A stretch of DNA of 64,000 nucleotides from NCBI RefSeq assembly GCF_011694815.1, contig NZ_CP050177.1, positions 5,558,001 through 5,622,000 on the forward strand. The letters run 5' to 3'. Origin of the DNA: Streptomyces liangshanensis (lineage in GTDB: Bacteria; Actinomycetota; Actinomycetes; Streptomycetales; Streptomycetaceae). How positions within the stretch are numbered: the stretch's first letter is position 1; the number at the start of each line of letters is the position of its first letter. This document shows positions 25,748 to 33,156 of the stretch, piece by piece. Made by a program: the position numbers and the translations under genes. The notes below the pieces were generated by a model. That model did no database searches and was not told the DNA's origin. It saw only the letters and a program-made list of their open reading frames with translations.

Positions 25748-26767
25748 ATGACCGCACTTCCCGAATCAGGCCGCGCCTGGCATCTCGCCGCCCGCCCCGA
25801 CGGCTGGCCCAAGCCCAGTGACGTCGCCCTGCGCGAGATACCGGTGGCCGAACCGGGGGAGGGCCGGATCCTGGTCCGGAACCTGTACTTCTCGGTGGAC
25901 CCCTACATGCGCCCCCGCATGAACGACGCGAAGTCGTACGTGGCCGCCTACGCGTTGGGCGAGCCGCTGGCCGGCCAGGCCGTCGGCGAGGTCATCGCCT
26001 CCCGCGCCGAGGGGTTCGCCGTCGGCGACCACGTCCTGCACAACCTGGGCTGGCGGGAGTACGCGGACTTCGAACCGGGCCGCGCCGTCAAGCTCGACCC
26101 GTCCGTCGCCCCGCTTTCCGCCTACCTCGGCGTGCTCGGCGCGACCGGGTTCACCGCCTACGCCGGCCTCTTCGGGGTCGGCGCGTTCAAGGAGGGCGAC
26201 GCGGTCTTCGTGTCCGGCGCCGCCGGCGCGGTCGGCAGCCAGGCCGGCCAGCTCGCCAAGCTCAAGGGCGCCTCCCGGGTGGTCGGTTCGGCCGGCTCGG
26301 ACGACAAGGTCAGGCTCCTGGTGGAGGAGTACGGCTTCGACGCGGCCTTCAACTACAAGGACGGCTCGGTCAAGAAGCAGCTCAAGGCCGCCGCGCCCGA
26401 CGGCATCGACCTGTACTTCGACAACGTGGGCGGCGACCACCTCGAAGCCGCGATCAACTCGTTCAGGCCCCACGGCCGGGCGGTGCTGTGCGGCGCGGTC
26501 GCCCAGTACAACAACAACGCGCCGGCGCCGGGCCCGAACAACCTCTCACTGGCCGTCACCAAGCGGCTGCGCCTGGAAGGGATCATCGTCACCGATCACT
26601 GGGCGCTCCAGCCGCGGTTCCTCCAGGAGGTCGGCCCCCTCTTCGCCTCGGGCCAACTCAAGCACCACGAAACGGTCGTGGAGGGCATAGAGAACGGCTT
26701 CGACGCGTTCCTCGGCGTCCTGCGCGGCGAGAACACTGGAAAGATGATCGTCGGACTTACCCGTTGA
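25748..26767 (+). CDS. NADP-dependent zinc-independent alcohol dehydrogenase/quinone oxidoreductase
   Basis: A 339-residue MDR-superfamily enzyme of the leukotriene B4 12-hydroxydehydrogenase / curcumin reductase branch, which reduces alpha,beta-unsaturated ketones with NADPH. Signatures are LVRNLYFSVDPYMRPRM (37-53), GATGFTAYAGLF, the nucleotide motif FVSGAAGAVGSQAGQLAKL, and DLYFDNVGGDHLEAAI. There is no catalytic zinc cysteine/histidine set. ATG follows a GAGGAGG site. Ohr starts 79 bases downstream on the same strand, and a MarR gene is divergent, suggesting a response to reactive electrophiles or peroxides. Confidence 0.92.
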   Translation: MTALPESGRAWHLAARPDGWPKPSDVALREIPVAEPGEGRILVRNLYFSVDPYMRPRMNDAKSYVAAYALGEPLAGQAVGEVIASRAEGFAVGDHVLHNLGWREYADFEPGRAVKLDPSVAPLSAYLGVLGATGFTAYAGLFGVGAFKEGDAVFVSGAAGAVGSQAGQLAKLKGASRVVGSAGSDDKVRLLVEEYGFDAAFNYKDGSVKKQLKAAAPDGIDLYFDNVGGDHLEAAINSFRPHGRAVLCGAVAQYNNNAPAPGPNNLSLAVTKRLRLEGIIVTDHWALQPRFLQEVGPLFASGQLKHHETVVEGIENGFDAFLGVLRGENTGKMIVGLTR

Positions 26768-26846
26768 CGACCCCCTATGCTCGACCCCAGGCCGTCGTGG
26801 TCCGTGGGCGCGAGCTACGGCGTACAAGCGAAGGAACCTTCCCCGC

Positions 26847-27275
26847 ATGACCATTCAGAAGATCGACGCTCTCTACACCGCCGTCGCCACCGCCGAGAAC
26901 GGCCGTGACGGCCGCGTCTCCAGCGACGACGGCCAGCTCGACGTCGTCGTCAACCCGCCCAAGTCGATGGGCGGCAGCGGCGCCGGCACGAACCCGGAGC
27001 AGCTGTTCGCCGCCGGTTACAGCGCCTGCTTCCAGGGCGCGCTCGGCGTGGTCGCCCGCAAGGCGAAGGCCGACATATCCGGTTCGACCGTGACCGCCAA
27101 GGTCAGCATCGGCAAGACCGAGGCCGGCGGCTTCGGTCTCGAGGTCGAACTGGTCGCCTCCATCCCGAACGTGGACGAGGCGACCGCCAAGGACCTGCTG
27201 GAGCAGGCCCACCAGGTGTGCCCGTACTCCAACGCGACCCGCGGCAACATCAGCGTGACGCTCGCCGTCGCCTGA
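26847..27275 (+). CDS. ohr: Organic hydroperoxide resistance protein (Ohr)
   Basis: A 142-residue thiol peroxidase of the OsmC/Ohr family that reduces organic hydroperoxides using dihydrolipoamide-type reductants. The two catalytic cysteines are Cys61 (GYSACFQGAL) and Cys125 (QVCPYSNATRGN). The Arg that activates Cys61 should lie in the first 20-23 residues (Arg20 or Arg23). Length is standard. GAAGGAA precedes the ATG. It probably shares control with the upstream oxidoreductase, since only 79 bases separate them. A strong terminator follows. Confidence 0.95.
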   Translation: MTIQKIDALYTAVATAENGRDGRVSSDDGQLDVVVNPPKSMGGSGAGTNPEQLFAAGYSACFQGALGVVARKAKADISGSTVTAKVSIGKTEAGGFGLEVELVASIPNVDEATAKDLLEQAHQVCPYSNATRGNISVTLAVA

Positions 27276-27301
27276 TCGCACCGCACGAAGAACGCGCGCG
27301 G

Positions 27302-27340
27302 CGCGGGGCCCGTATCCCCTCGGGGGACACGGGCCCCGCG
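27302..27340. terminator. Terminator between ohr and the convergent M14 peptidase gene
   Basis: Arms 27302-27319 and 27323-27340 pair over 17 of 18 positions (CGCGGGGCCCGT...ACGGGCCCCGCG) with a TCG loop. No U-run. It is suitable for stopping transcription from either side. Confidence 0.82.
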
Positions 27341-27381
27341 TGTCTGTCACGCCGTCAGGTACGGCCCCGGCGGCGCCCCGC

Positions 27382-29991
27382 TCAGCCGGCCGCGCCCAGC
27401 AGCGCCCGGCCCACCTGCGCGAACACGCCCTTGGGGTGGTCGCGGAACAGCGGCTCCGTACCGAACAGCACCACCCGCGCGCCCCGCGCCGAGTCACCGC
27501 TGACGACCGACGCCCGGCCCGCCGCGTCGGCGGGGCCGCCGGAACCGTCCTCCTCCGCCCGCCAGTGGCCCGAGACCAGCAACTTCCCGGTGCCGTACGA
27601 CTGTTCCGCCCGCACCCCGGCGCCCAGGGCGGTGAACCACCGCGGCCCGTAGACGAAGGTGTGCGCCGGGGCGCCGCCCGTGATCGGGCCGCCCGCGTTC
27701 GACACCCGCACCACGCCGTTCGCGTCCCCGTTCCCGGCGACCGCCGTCACGGGCAGCAGCCCCGCCGCCGCGTTCAGGGCCGTACCCCCGGAACCGAGCC
27801 CGACCACCCCGCCGCCCCCGGCGAGGAAGCCGTCCAGCGCCGTCCGGGCGGCCGGGGTGAGCGCGCCGTACGTGAGCCCCGTGGAGACGTACAGCACGTC
27901 CGCCGCCGACCAGTCGAAGCCCGCGTTCAGGACCGCCGTCGACACCGGCAGCACCTCGAAGCCCATCTCCCGCAGCGCCGCCTGCTCCCCGGCGGTCACC
28001 GACGCGGCGACCCGCGTGCGGCGCAGCGCCGTCGTCCCCCGCTCCTTCGTGGCCGCGAAGACCACGCCGTGGCGCTCGGCGAGGACGGCCGCGAGGCGCC
28101 GGGCCGACGACGGCACGATCGCCGAGCCGTCGGCCGCCCGCCGCACCTTCACCCCTTGCGCGAGAAGGGAGTTGAGGGCGAGCAGCTCCTCCGGGTCGTC
28201 CAGGCGCAGCCGCAGGTCGCCGTGGCCGGCCACCGAGCCGGTGGGCGCGGCGGCCACCACCGGGCGGCCCGGGACCCGCAGGCCGCCGGCCGCGGTCCGT
28301 ACGGTGTCCACACTCGCGCCCCACAGCAGACCGAGGCTCCATCCCGAGATGTCGTACATGGTGGAGACGTCCGCGCTGATGTCGCGGCCCTCACCGAGGA
28401 TCACGTTCGCGATGCCGCGCTTCGGCTGGTGCAGGTCGACGACGTACGAACCCGCCTGGTACGTCCGGCCGTTGACGCGGAAGGCGGCACTCGCCCGCTC
28501 GACCCGCACGTCGTTGGCGGTCAGGTGGTCCACCAGCCGGGCCGCCGCGGTCGCCGAGCGCTGCCCGGAGCCCGCCGGGATCACGAACGCGCGCGGGAAG
28601 TCGGTCGTGTAGACGTCCTCGGGCCCGATGCCCGGCACGCCCGGCACGGTCTCCGCGGACACCGGCCGCTGCGCCTCGCCCGCCGCGCCCCGCCGGAACG
28701 TCTCGATCTGGTCGGCGATCACCGAAGTCCGGTGGTCCAGCGTGTAGTTCAGGGTCGCGCGCATCACCGCGCCCGCGATGTCGGTGTTGATGGCGGACCG
28801 GCGGCGCAGCTCCTCGACCGGCAGGGTGTCGTACGACCGGTTGTTGACGGTCATCGGGAACTCGACCGTGTGCGAGGCGACCGCGCCCTGGAACGGCATG
28901 TACTGCGGCGTGAAGACCGGCGGCCAGTCGTCCCAGCCCTCCTCCTGGTCCCGGAAGGGGATGACGGGCGGCTCCACGCCGTCCTTCGCGGCCGTGTAGC
29001 CGAGGTCGTTCACCGCCTTCTCCATGCCGAGGGCGTTGGCGTAGGCGTTCTTGAGGAAGAGGTCGTACTCGTAGTTCTCGCCGTGCGGCGGGGTGGTCGG
29101 CTCGATCAGGGTGCCGTTCACGTACCCGTGCAGGTCGAGCATGACGGCGGGCTGCTTGTCGACGGCGATCCGCCGGATCGCGCGGGTCTCGGGCTGGGAC
29201 GCGGTGATCATGTCCCGGTTGAGGTCGAAGCCGGCGGCGTTGGCGCGGGTCCCGGCGATCCGGCCGTCCGGGTTGGCCGTGACGTTGATGTGGATCCGGT
29301 TCCCGGCCAGCAGGTCGCGGGTGCGGGCGTCCCGGGCCGTCGCCAGCTCCTCGATCAGCTCCAGGGCCGCGTCCGTGCCCTCCCACTCGTTGCCGTGGAT
29401 GTTGTTGTTGATGAACAGCGGTGTCTTGTACGAGGACTTGATGCCCCGGTCCTTGGCGGCCTTCGCGGGGGAATTCTCGATCAGCTCACGCATCCGCTCC
29501 TGCGCCCGGGCCTCGCCCGCGCTCTCCGGGGCGGTGACGGTGACGAGGTACAGCTCGTGCCCGCCCGCCGACCGTCCCGCGACCTCCACGCTGACCCGAT
29601 CGCCCAGCTTCTGGAGGGCGTTGAGGCGCGGGGCGAGCGAGTGGTACGGGGCCAGGCCGAGCTTGACCGACTTGTCGGCCGGGTTCACGGGCGGCGCGTC
29701 GAGGACCGTACGCCGGGGGTAGCCGGTTCCCGGGCGCGGGGCCGCCGGCCCGGTGAGGGCGGAGGGCGCGGTGGCGAGGGAGGGCGGTCCTGCGGCGCGG
29801 AGGCCGGCCGGGGCGCTCGCGCGCCCGCTCTCCCTGACGTGGTGCGGGCCTTGCGCGCGGCTGTCGGTGGGGTCGCCGGAAGCGCCGGCCGGTCCGCCGT
29901 CGCCGGGGACGGCGGAGGCGGCGGGCGGTGCCAGCAGCAGGGCACCGGCCAGAGCGGCGGCGGTGATCAGGGCGGGTCCGGGTATGCGCAT
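27382..29991 (-). CDS. Secreted M14-family zinc carboxypeptidase
   Basis: An 869-residue exported peptidase. The signal peptide is residues 1-27 (ALITAAALAGALLLAPPAASA). The M14 zinc ligands are His199 and Glu202 in NNNIHGNEWEG and His288 in MLDLHGYVN. Substrate-binding NPDGR (240-244) and GFDLNRD are present, and the catalytic Glu is in ASHTVEFPMTVNN. The C-terminal ~450 residues form extra domains rich in Ala/Val that do not match a common carboxypeptidase appendage I can name. It probably trims peptides or cell-wall peptides outside the cell. It is a single gene, divergent from the EI24-type membrane protein. Confidence 0.9.
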   Translation of the reverse strand: MRIPGPALITAAALAGALLLAPPAASAVPGDGGPAGASGDPTDSRAQGPHHVRESGRASAPAGLRAAGPPSLATAPSALTGPAAPRPGTGYPRRTVLDAPPVNPADKSVKLGLAPYHSLAPRLNALQKLGDRVSVEVAGRSAGGHELYLVTVTAPESAGEARAQERMRELIENSPAKAAKDRGIKSSYKTPLFINNNIHGNEWEGTDAALELIEELATARDARTRDLLAGNRIHINVTANPDGRIAGTRANAAGFDLNRDMITASQPETRAIRRIAVDKQPAVMLDLHGYVNGTLIEPTTPPHGENYEYDLFLKNAYANALGMEKAVNDLGYTAAKDGVEPPVIPFRDQEEGWDDWPPVFTPQYMPFQGAVASHTVEFPMTVNNRSYDTLPVEELRRRSAINTDIAGAVMRATLNYTLDHRTSVIADQIETFRRGAAGEAQRPVSAETVPGVPGIGPEDVYTTDFPRAFVIPAGSGQRSATAAARLVDHLTANDVRVERASAAFRVNGRTYQAGSYVVDLHQPKRGIANVILGEGRDISADVSTMYDISGWSLGLLWGASVDTVRTAAGGLRVPGRPVVAAAPTGSVAGHGDLRLRLDDPEELLALNSLLAQGVKVRRAADGSAIVPSSARRLAAVLAERHGVVFAATKERGTTALRRTRVAASVTAGEQAALREMGFEVLPVSTAVLNAGFDWSAADVLYVSTGLTYGALTPAARTALDGFLAGGGGVVGLGSGGTALNAAAGLLPVTAVAGNGDANGVVRVSNAGGPITGGAPAHTFVYGPRWFTALGAGVRAEQSYGTGKLLVSGHWRAEEDGSGGPADAAGRASVVSGDSARGARVVLFGTEPLFRDHPKGVFAQVGRALLGAAG

Positions 29992-30117
29992 ACGGGGAGG
30001 CCTCCAGGGCAGGCGGGGGTGGACGGGAACGGACGGGAGTGAACGGTGACGGAGGGTCTACCGGTTGTGGGCCCCGGACAACAAGAGGGCCTCGGAAGCG
30101 CCGGTAGGGTGGGTGGC

Positions 30118-30987
30118 ATGGGTGATCTCGGTGTGGGCTTCGGCTACTTGATGAAGGGCCAGCGGTGGGTCGCCCGCCACGGCCGGTGGTTCGGATTCGG
30201 GCTCCTGCCCGGTCTGGTCACCCTCCTGCTCTACGCGGCGGTGCTCGTCGGCCTCAGCTACGGCGGGGACGACCTGACGACCTGGGTCACCCCCTTCGCC
30301 GACGACTGGTCCTCGCCGTGGCAGGGGCTCTTCCGCGGCCTGCTGCTCGTGCTCCTCTTCGCCCTGGTCCTCTTCCTCGCGGTCGTCGCCTTCACCGCGC
30401 TGACCCTGCTGATCGGGCAGCCCTTCTACGAGTCGCTGTCCGAGGCCGTCGACCGGGCGGAGGGCGGCGTGGTCCCGGAGTCGGGCCTGCCGCTCTGGCG
30501 CGAGCTGTGGATCTCGGCCCGCGACAGCCTGCGGATCCTGGTGCGGGTGGTGCTGTACGGCGTGCTGCTCTTCGCGGCCGGCTTCATCCCCGTCGTCGGG
30601 CAGACCGTCGTGCCCGCGATCGGCTTCTGCGTGTCCGGCTTCTTCCTGACGGAGGAACTGGTCGCGGTGGCCCTCCAGCGGCGGCGGATCGACCTCAAGG
30701 GACGTCTCACGCTGCTCCGGGGCCGCCGGATGCTCACCCTCGGCTTCGGTGTCCCGCTGACGCTGGCCTTCCTGATCCCCGTCGTGGCGGTGTTCCTGAT
30801 GCCCGGCGCGGTGGCGGGCGCGACGCTGATGGCCCGCGACCTGACCGAGCCGGAGACGGGCCCGGAGCCGGAGCCGGAGCCGGACGCCGCCGGGACCGTA
30901 CCCGCCCCCGACGCGACCCTCGCCCTGGGCGCGACCGTCTGGCCCCCGGCCCCGGGCCAGGAACCGCAGGCCCCGCCCCGGTTCTAG
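30118..30987 (+). CDS. EI24/CysZ-like integral membrane protein
   Basis: A 289-residue protein with about four to six membrane segments (from GFGLLPGLVTLLLYAAVLVGL through LAFLIPVVAVFLMPGAVAGA). The conserved block LIGQPFYESLSEAVDR and the GFIPVVGQTVVPAIGF turn are characteristic of the EI24 (etoposide-induced 2.4)/CysZ family. CysZ is a sulfate channel; actinobacterial members are unassigned. The C-terminus is a repetitive Glu-Pro stretch and Pro-rich tail. GTAGGGTGGGTGGC precedes the chosen ATG. The neighbours do not suggest sulfur metabolism. Confidence 0.8.
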   Translation: MGDLGVGFGYLMKGQRWVARHGRWFGFGLLPGLVTLLLYAAVLVGLSYGGDDLTTWVTPFADDWSSPWQGLFRGLLLVLLFALVLFLAVVAFTALTLLIGQPFYESLSEAVDRAEGGVVPESGLPLWRELWISARDSLRILVRVVLYGVLLFAAGFIPVVGQTVVPAIGFCVSGFFLTEELVAVALQRRRIDLKGRLTLLRGRRMLTLGFGVPLTLAFLIPVVAVFLMPGAVAGATLMARDLTEPETGPEPEPEPDAAGTVPAPDATLALGATVWPPAPGQEPQAPPRF

Positions 30988-31036
30988 CCGCTCCCGCCCC
31001 CGCTCCCGCTCCGGACGGGGCCGGGAAGGACAGGGC

Positions 31037-32332
31037 CTACGCCCCCGCCGCCACGACGATGATCGACCTGATCTGCGCGACGATGTCGAGCCGGTTCCGC
31101 ACGAACTGCGGGTCGGTCACCGTCCCCGTCGCCGGGTCGGTGTTCCCCGGCCCGAACTCCAGGACTGGCGTGTGCACATGCCCGCCGGGGATGTCCCGGC
31201 CCAGCCGGTCGCGCAGCAGCGTCGCCCGGTAGGCGATCTCGTTGGACAGGTAGTCGCCGCCGCCCCCGGCGCGGGCCGCCGAACCGGGGGTCGGGCCCCC
31301 GGGCCGTACCACCGGCGCCGCCCCGCCCGCCGGGATCTCCGTCACCGACGTGTTGTCGTACACCGGGAACCGCCCCGTGCCCGCCGCCAGGATCGCGGCG
31401 TACGGCAGGCTGGTCGTCGTCCACTGCGGCTGCGACGCCGGGTCGGCGACCGGGACGAGCCCGGTCCGCGAGAGGTTCTCGTTGTCCCCGAAGCCGCCCC
31501 GCCAGGCGCCGTTGAAGCGCTCCACGTCGATCCGGCCGACCCGGCCCTGACTGACCGTGGTGAAGACGTCGGCCCGCGACAGCGGCCCTCGCAGGGCCTG
31601 TTCGACCGTCCCGGCGGCGAAGTCGTCCCAGCGGACGGGGAAGACGGCCGTCTCGATGCGGGCGGGACCGTCGGCGGTCGTGACCACCGTGCCGTCCAGG
31701 GCCAGCGCCGTCGCCCCCGACGGGTTGCTGATCCGGACGTCCCGGTCCAGCGTGAACGGGTCGAAGCCGGTCATCACGATCCGCTTCAGCGCCCGGCCGT
31801 GCCGGTCCTCGCCGCCGGACGCCCCGGCGAACGTCATCGAGTCCTGGCCGCGCGACGCGCGCTCCAGCGCCCCCAGCAGCCGCGTCCTCGCCGCCTCCGA
31901 CACCGCGAACCCCGGCTCCCAGGCGCGCAGTTCGCGGGTCATGCCCAACCGCGCCCAGTACAGGGGCCGGTCGTCGTCCCGGCTCAGGTCACCCCGCGCG
32001 GGACCCCGCCCCTGCGCCCGGTCCACCGCCCGCTGCCACAGCCGCTGCCCCTGGCGTACGACCACCCGCTCGGCCGCCGCGTACGACCGGGCCCCGCCCA
32101 GCGCCCGCGCGAACGCCGGCGCCACCGTGTCGAAGCCGCCGCGCCGCAGGATCTCCCGCGGGACGGCCCGGTCGAGGCGGGCCTCCTCGACGGTGAACGC
32201 CGGTGCGGCGGGCGGCTGTTGACCGGAGACGGGCCGCGCCTGCGCGAGGGCGGACGGCGCGGGTACGACGAGGGCGAGCGCGGCCGTGGTGAGCAGGACA
32301 AGACCGGCGCGCGTGTGACTCCTGAGCCTCAT
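31037..32332 (-). CDS. Secreted pyroglutamyl-peptidase I-like protein lacking the catalytic Cys
   Basis: A 431-residue exported protein with a signal peptide (residues 1-30, AALALVVPAPSALA). About 150 residues of unknown helical sequence follow, then a C15 pyroglutamyl-peptidase-like domain: IVMTGFDPF (185-193), NPS (203-205), VERFN (270-274), YLSNEIAYR (361-369) and GGHVHTPVLEF (383-393). By motif alignment the catalytic Glu (271) and His (387) remain, but Ser363 stands at the family cysteine. It is either a serine variant or a non-enzymatic relative. ATG 32332 has AAGGAG 8 bases upstream. It is divergent from nothing and stands alone on its strand before the TetR gene. Confidence 0.78.
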   Translation of the reverse strand: MRLRSHTRAGLVLLTTAALALVVPAPSALAQARPVSGQQPPAAPAFTVEEARLDRAVPREILRRGGFDTVAPAFARALGGARSYAAAERVVVRQGQRLWQRAVDRAQGRGPARGDLSRDDDRPLYWARLGMTRELRAWEPGFAVSEAARTRLLGALERASRGQDSMTFAGASGGEDRHGRALKRIVMTGFDPFTLDRDVRISNPSGATALALDGTVVTTADGPARIETAVFPVRWDDFAAGTVEQALRGPLSRADVFTTVSQGRVGRIDVERFNGAWRGGFGDNENLSRTGLVPVADPASQPQWTTTSLPYAAILAAGTGRFPVYDNTSVTEIPAGGAAPVVRPGGPTPGSAARAGGGGDYLSNEIAYRATLLRDRLGRDIPGGHVHTPVLEFGPGNTDPATGTVTDPQFVRNRLDIVAQIRSIIVVAAGA

Positions 32333-32455
32333 GGGGTGCTCCTTCCGTCGGATGGCGGAAGTATCACCGCGGGGCGGCCCGGCCGACCATGGTGCGATAC
32401 CGGGCACAAACGGCCCGTCGGGAGAACCGGGCCACGGGCCGGGCGCGCACGGCCG

Positions 32456-33040
32456 TCAGGACGGCGGCGCCGGCCCCCCGGCCCGCAGCAGCGTCAGGAA
32501 GTCGCGGAACGCCCCCGGCATGTCGACCGACTCCGGGTCCAGCAGCCACTGGTACTGGAGCCCGTCCATGACGGCCGTCAGCAGCGGCGCCGCCCGCTCC
32601 GGGGTCAGCCCGCCCGGCAGCCGGTCGCCGAACTCGTCGCGCAGCACCGCCGCCATGTTGCCCCGCACCTGGTCGTAGCGGTGGGTGAAGAACTCCCGCG
32701 CCGGGTGGCCCTCCGACACGCTCTCGCCCAGCAGCGCCGAGAACGTCTGCACCATCCCCGGGCGCATCGCGTTGTACTCCACCAGGGACGTCAGCAGCTC
32801 CAGCCGCCACCCCCGCCGCCCCTGGCCCCCGCCGCCCGTGTCCCACTGGTCGCGCTCCTCCAGGACGGCGACGAGCAGCGCCTCCTTGGAGGGGAAGTAG
32901 TGCAGCAGGCCCTGCTGCGTCAGGCCGACCCGCTCGGCCACCCCGCCCAGGGTCGTCCCCCGGTAGCCGCGCTCGGCGATCACTTCGAGGGTGGCGCGCA
33001 GGATGTCCGCCCGCCGCTCCTCGCTCCTGGCTCTCGCCAT
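32456..33040 (-). CDS. TetR-family transcriptional regulator
   Basis: A 194-residue regulator. The N-terminal helix-turn-helix is RADILRATLEVIAERGYRGTTLGGVAERVGLTQQGLLHYFPSKEAL in overview, with the recognition helix VGLTQQGLLHYFPSKEALLV. The ligand-binding C-terminal domain is helical. I chose ATG 33040 because GGGAGGAA lies 7 bases upstream; two earlier in-frame starts (33064, 33073) lack a site. It is divergent from a GH3 beta-glucosidase and probably represses it, released by an aglycone or sugar-derived ligand; this is inferred from position. Nothing in its effector domain reveals the ligand. Confidence 0.9.
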   Translation of the reverse strand: MARARSEERRADILRATLEVIAERGYRGTTLGGVAERVGLTQQGLLHYFPSKEALLVAVLEERDQWDTGGGGQGRRGWRLELLTSLVEYNAMRPGMVQTFSALLGESVSEGHPAREFFTHRYDQVRGNMAAVLRDEFGDRLPGGLTPERAAPLLTAVMDGLQYQWLLDPESVDMPGAFRDFLTLLRAGGPAPPS

Positions 33041-33114
33041 CGGCCCGTTCCTCCCGCTCACCATGAAAGTCACAAATCAATAACGAACCCTACCTCCTTA
33101 CAGGATGAAGGGTC

Positions 33115-33127
33115 ACGATGTCATCGT
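33115..33127. promoter_or_regulatory. Inverted repeat upstream of the GH3 gene, possible TetR operator
   Basis: ACGATG-T-CATCGT is a perfect 6+6 palindrome, 29 bases before the GTG start of the glucosidase and 75 bases from the TetR start. Position and symmetry suit an operator, but 13 bases is short for a TetR site. Confidence 0.4.
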
Positions 33128-33156
33128 CCACCGGAACTCAACGAGGAGGTACGGCC

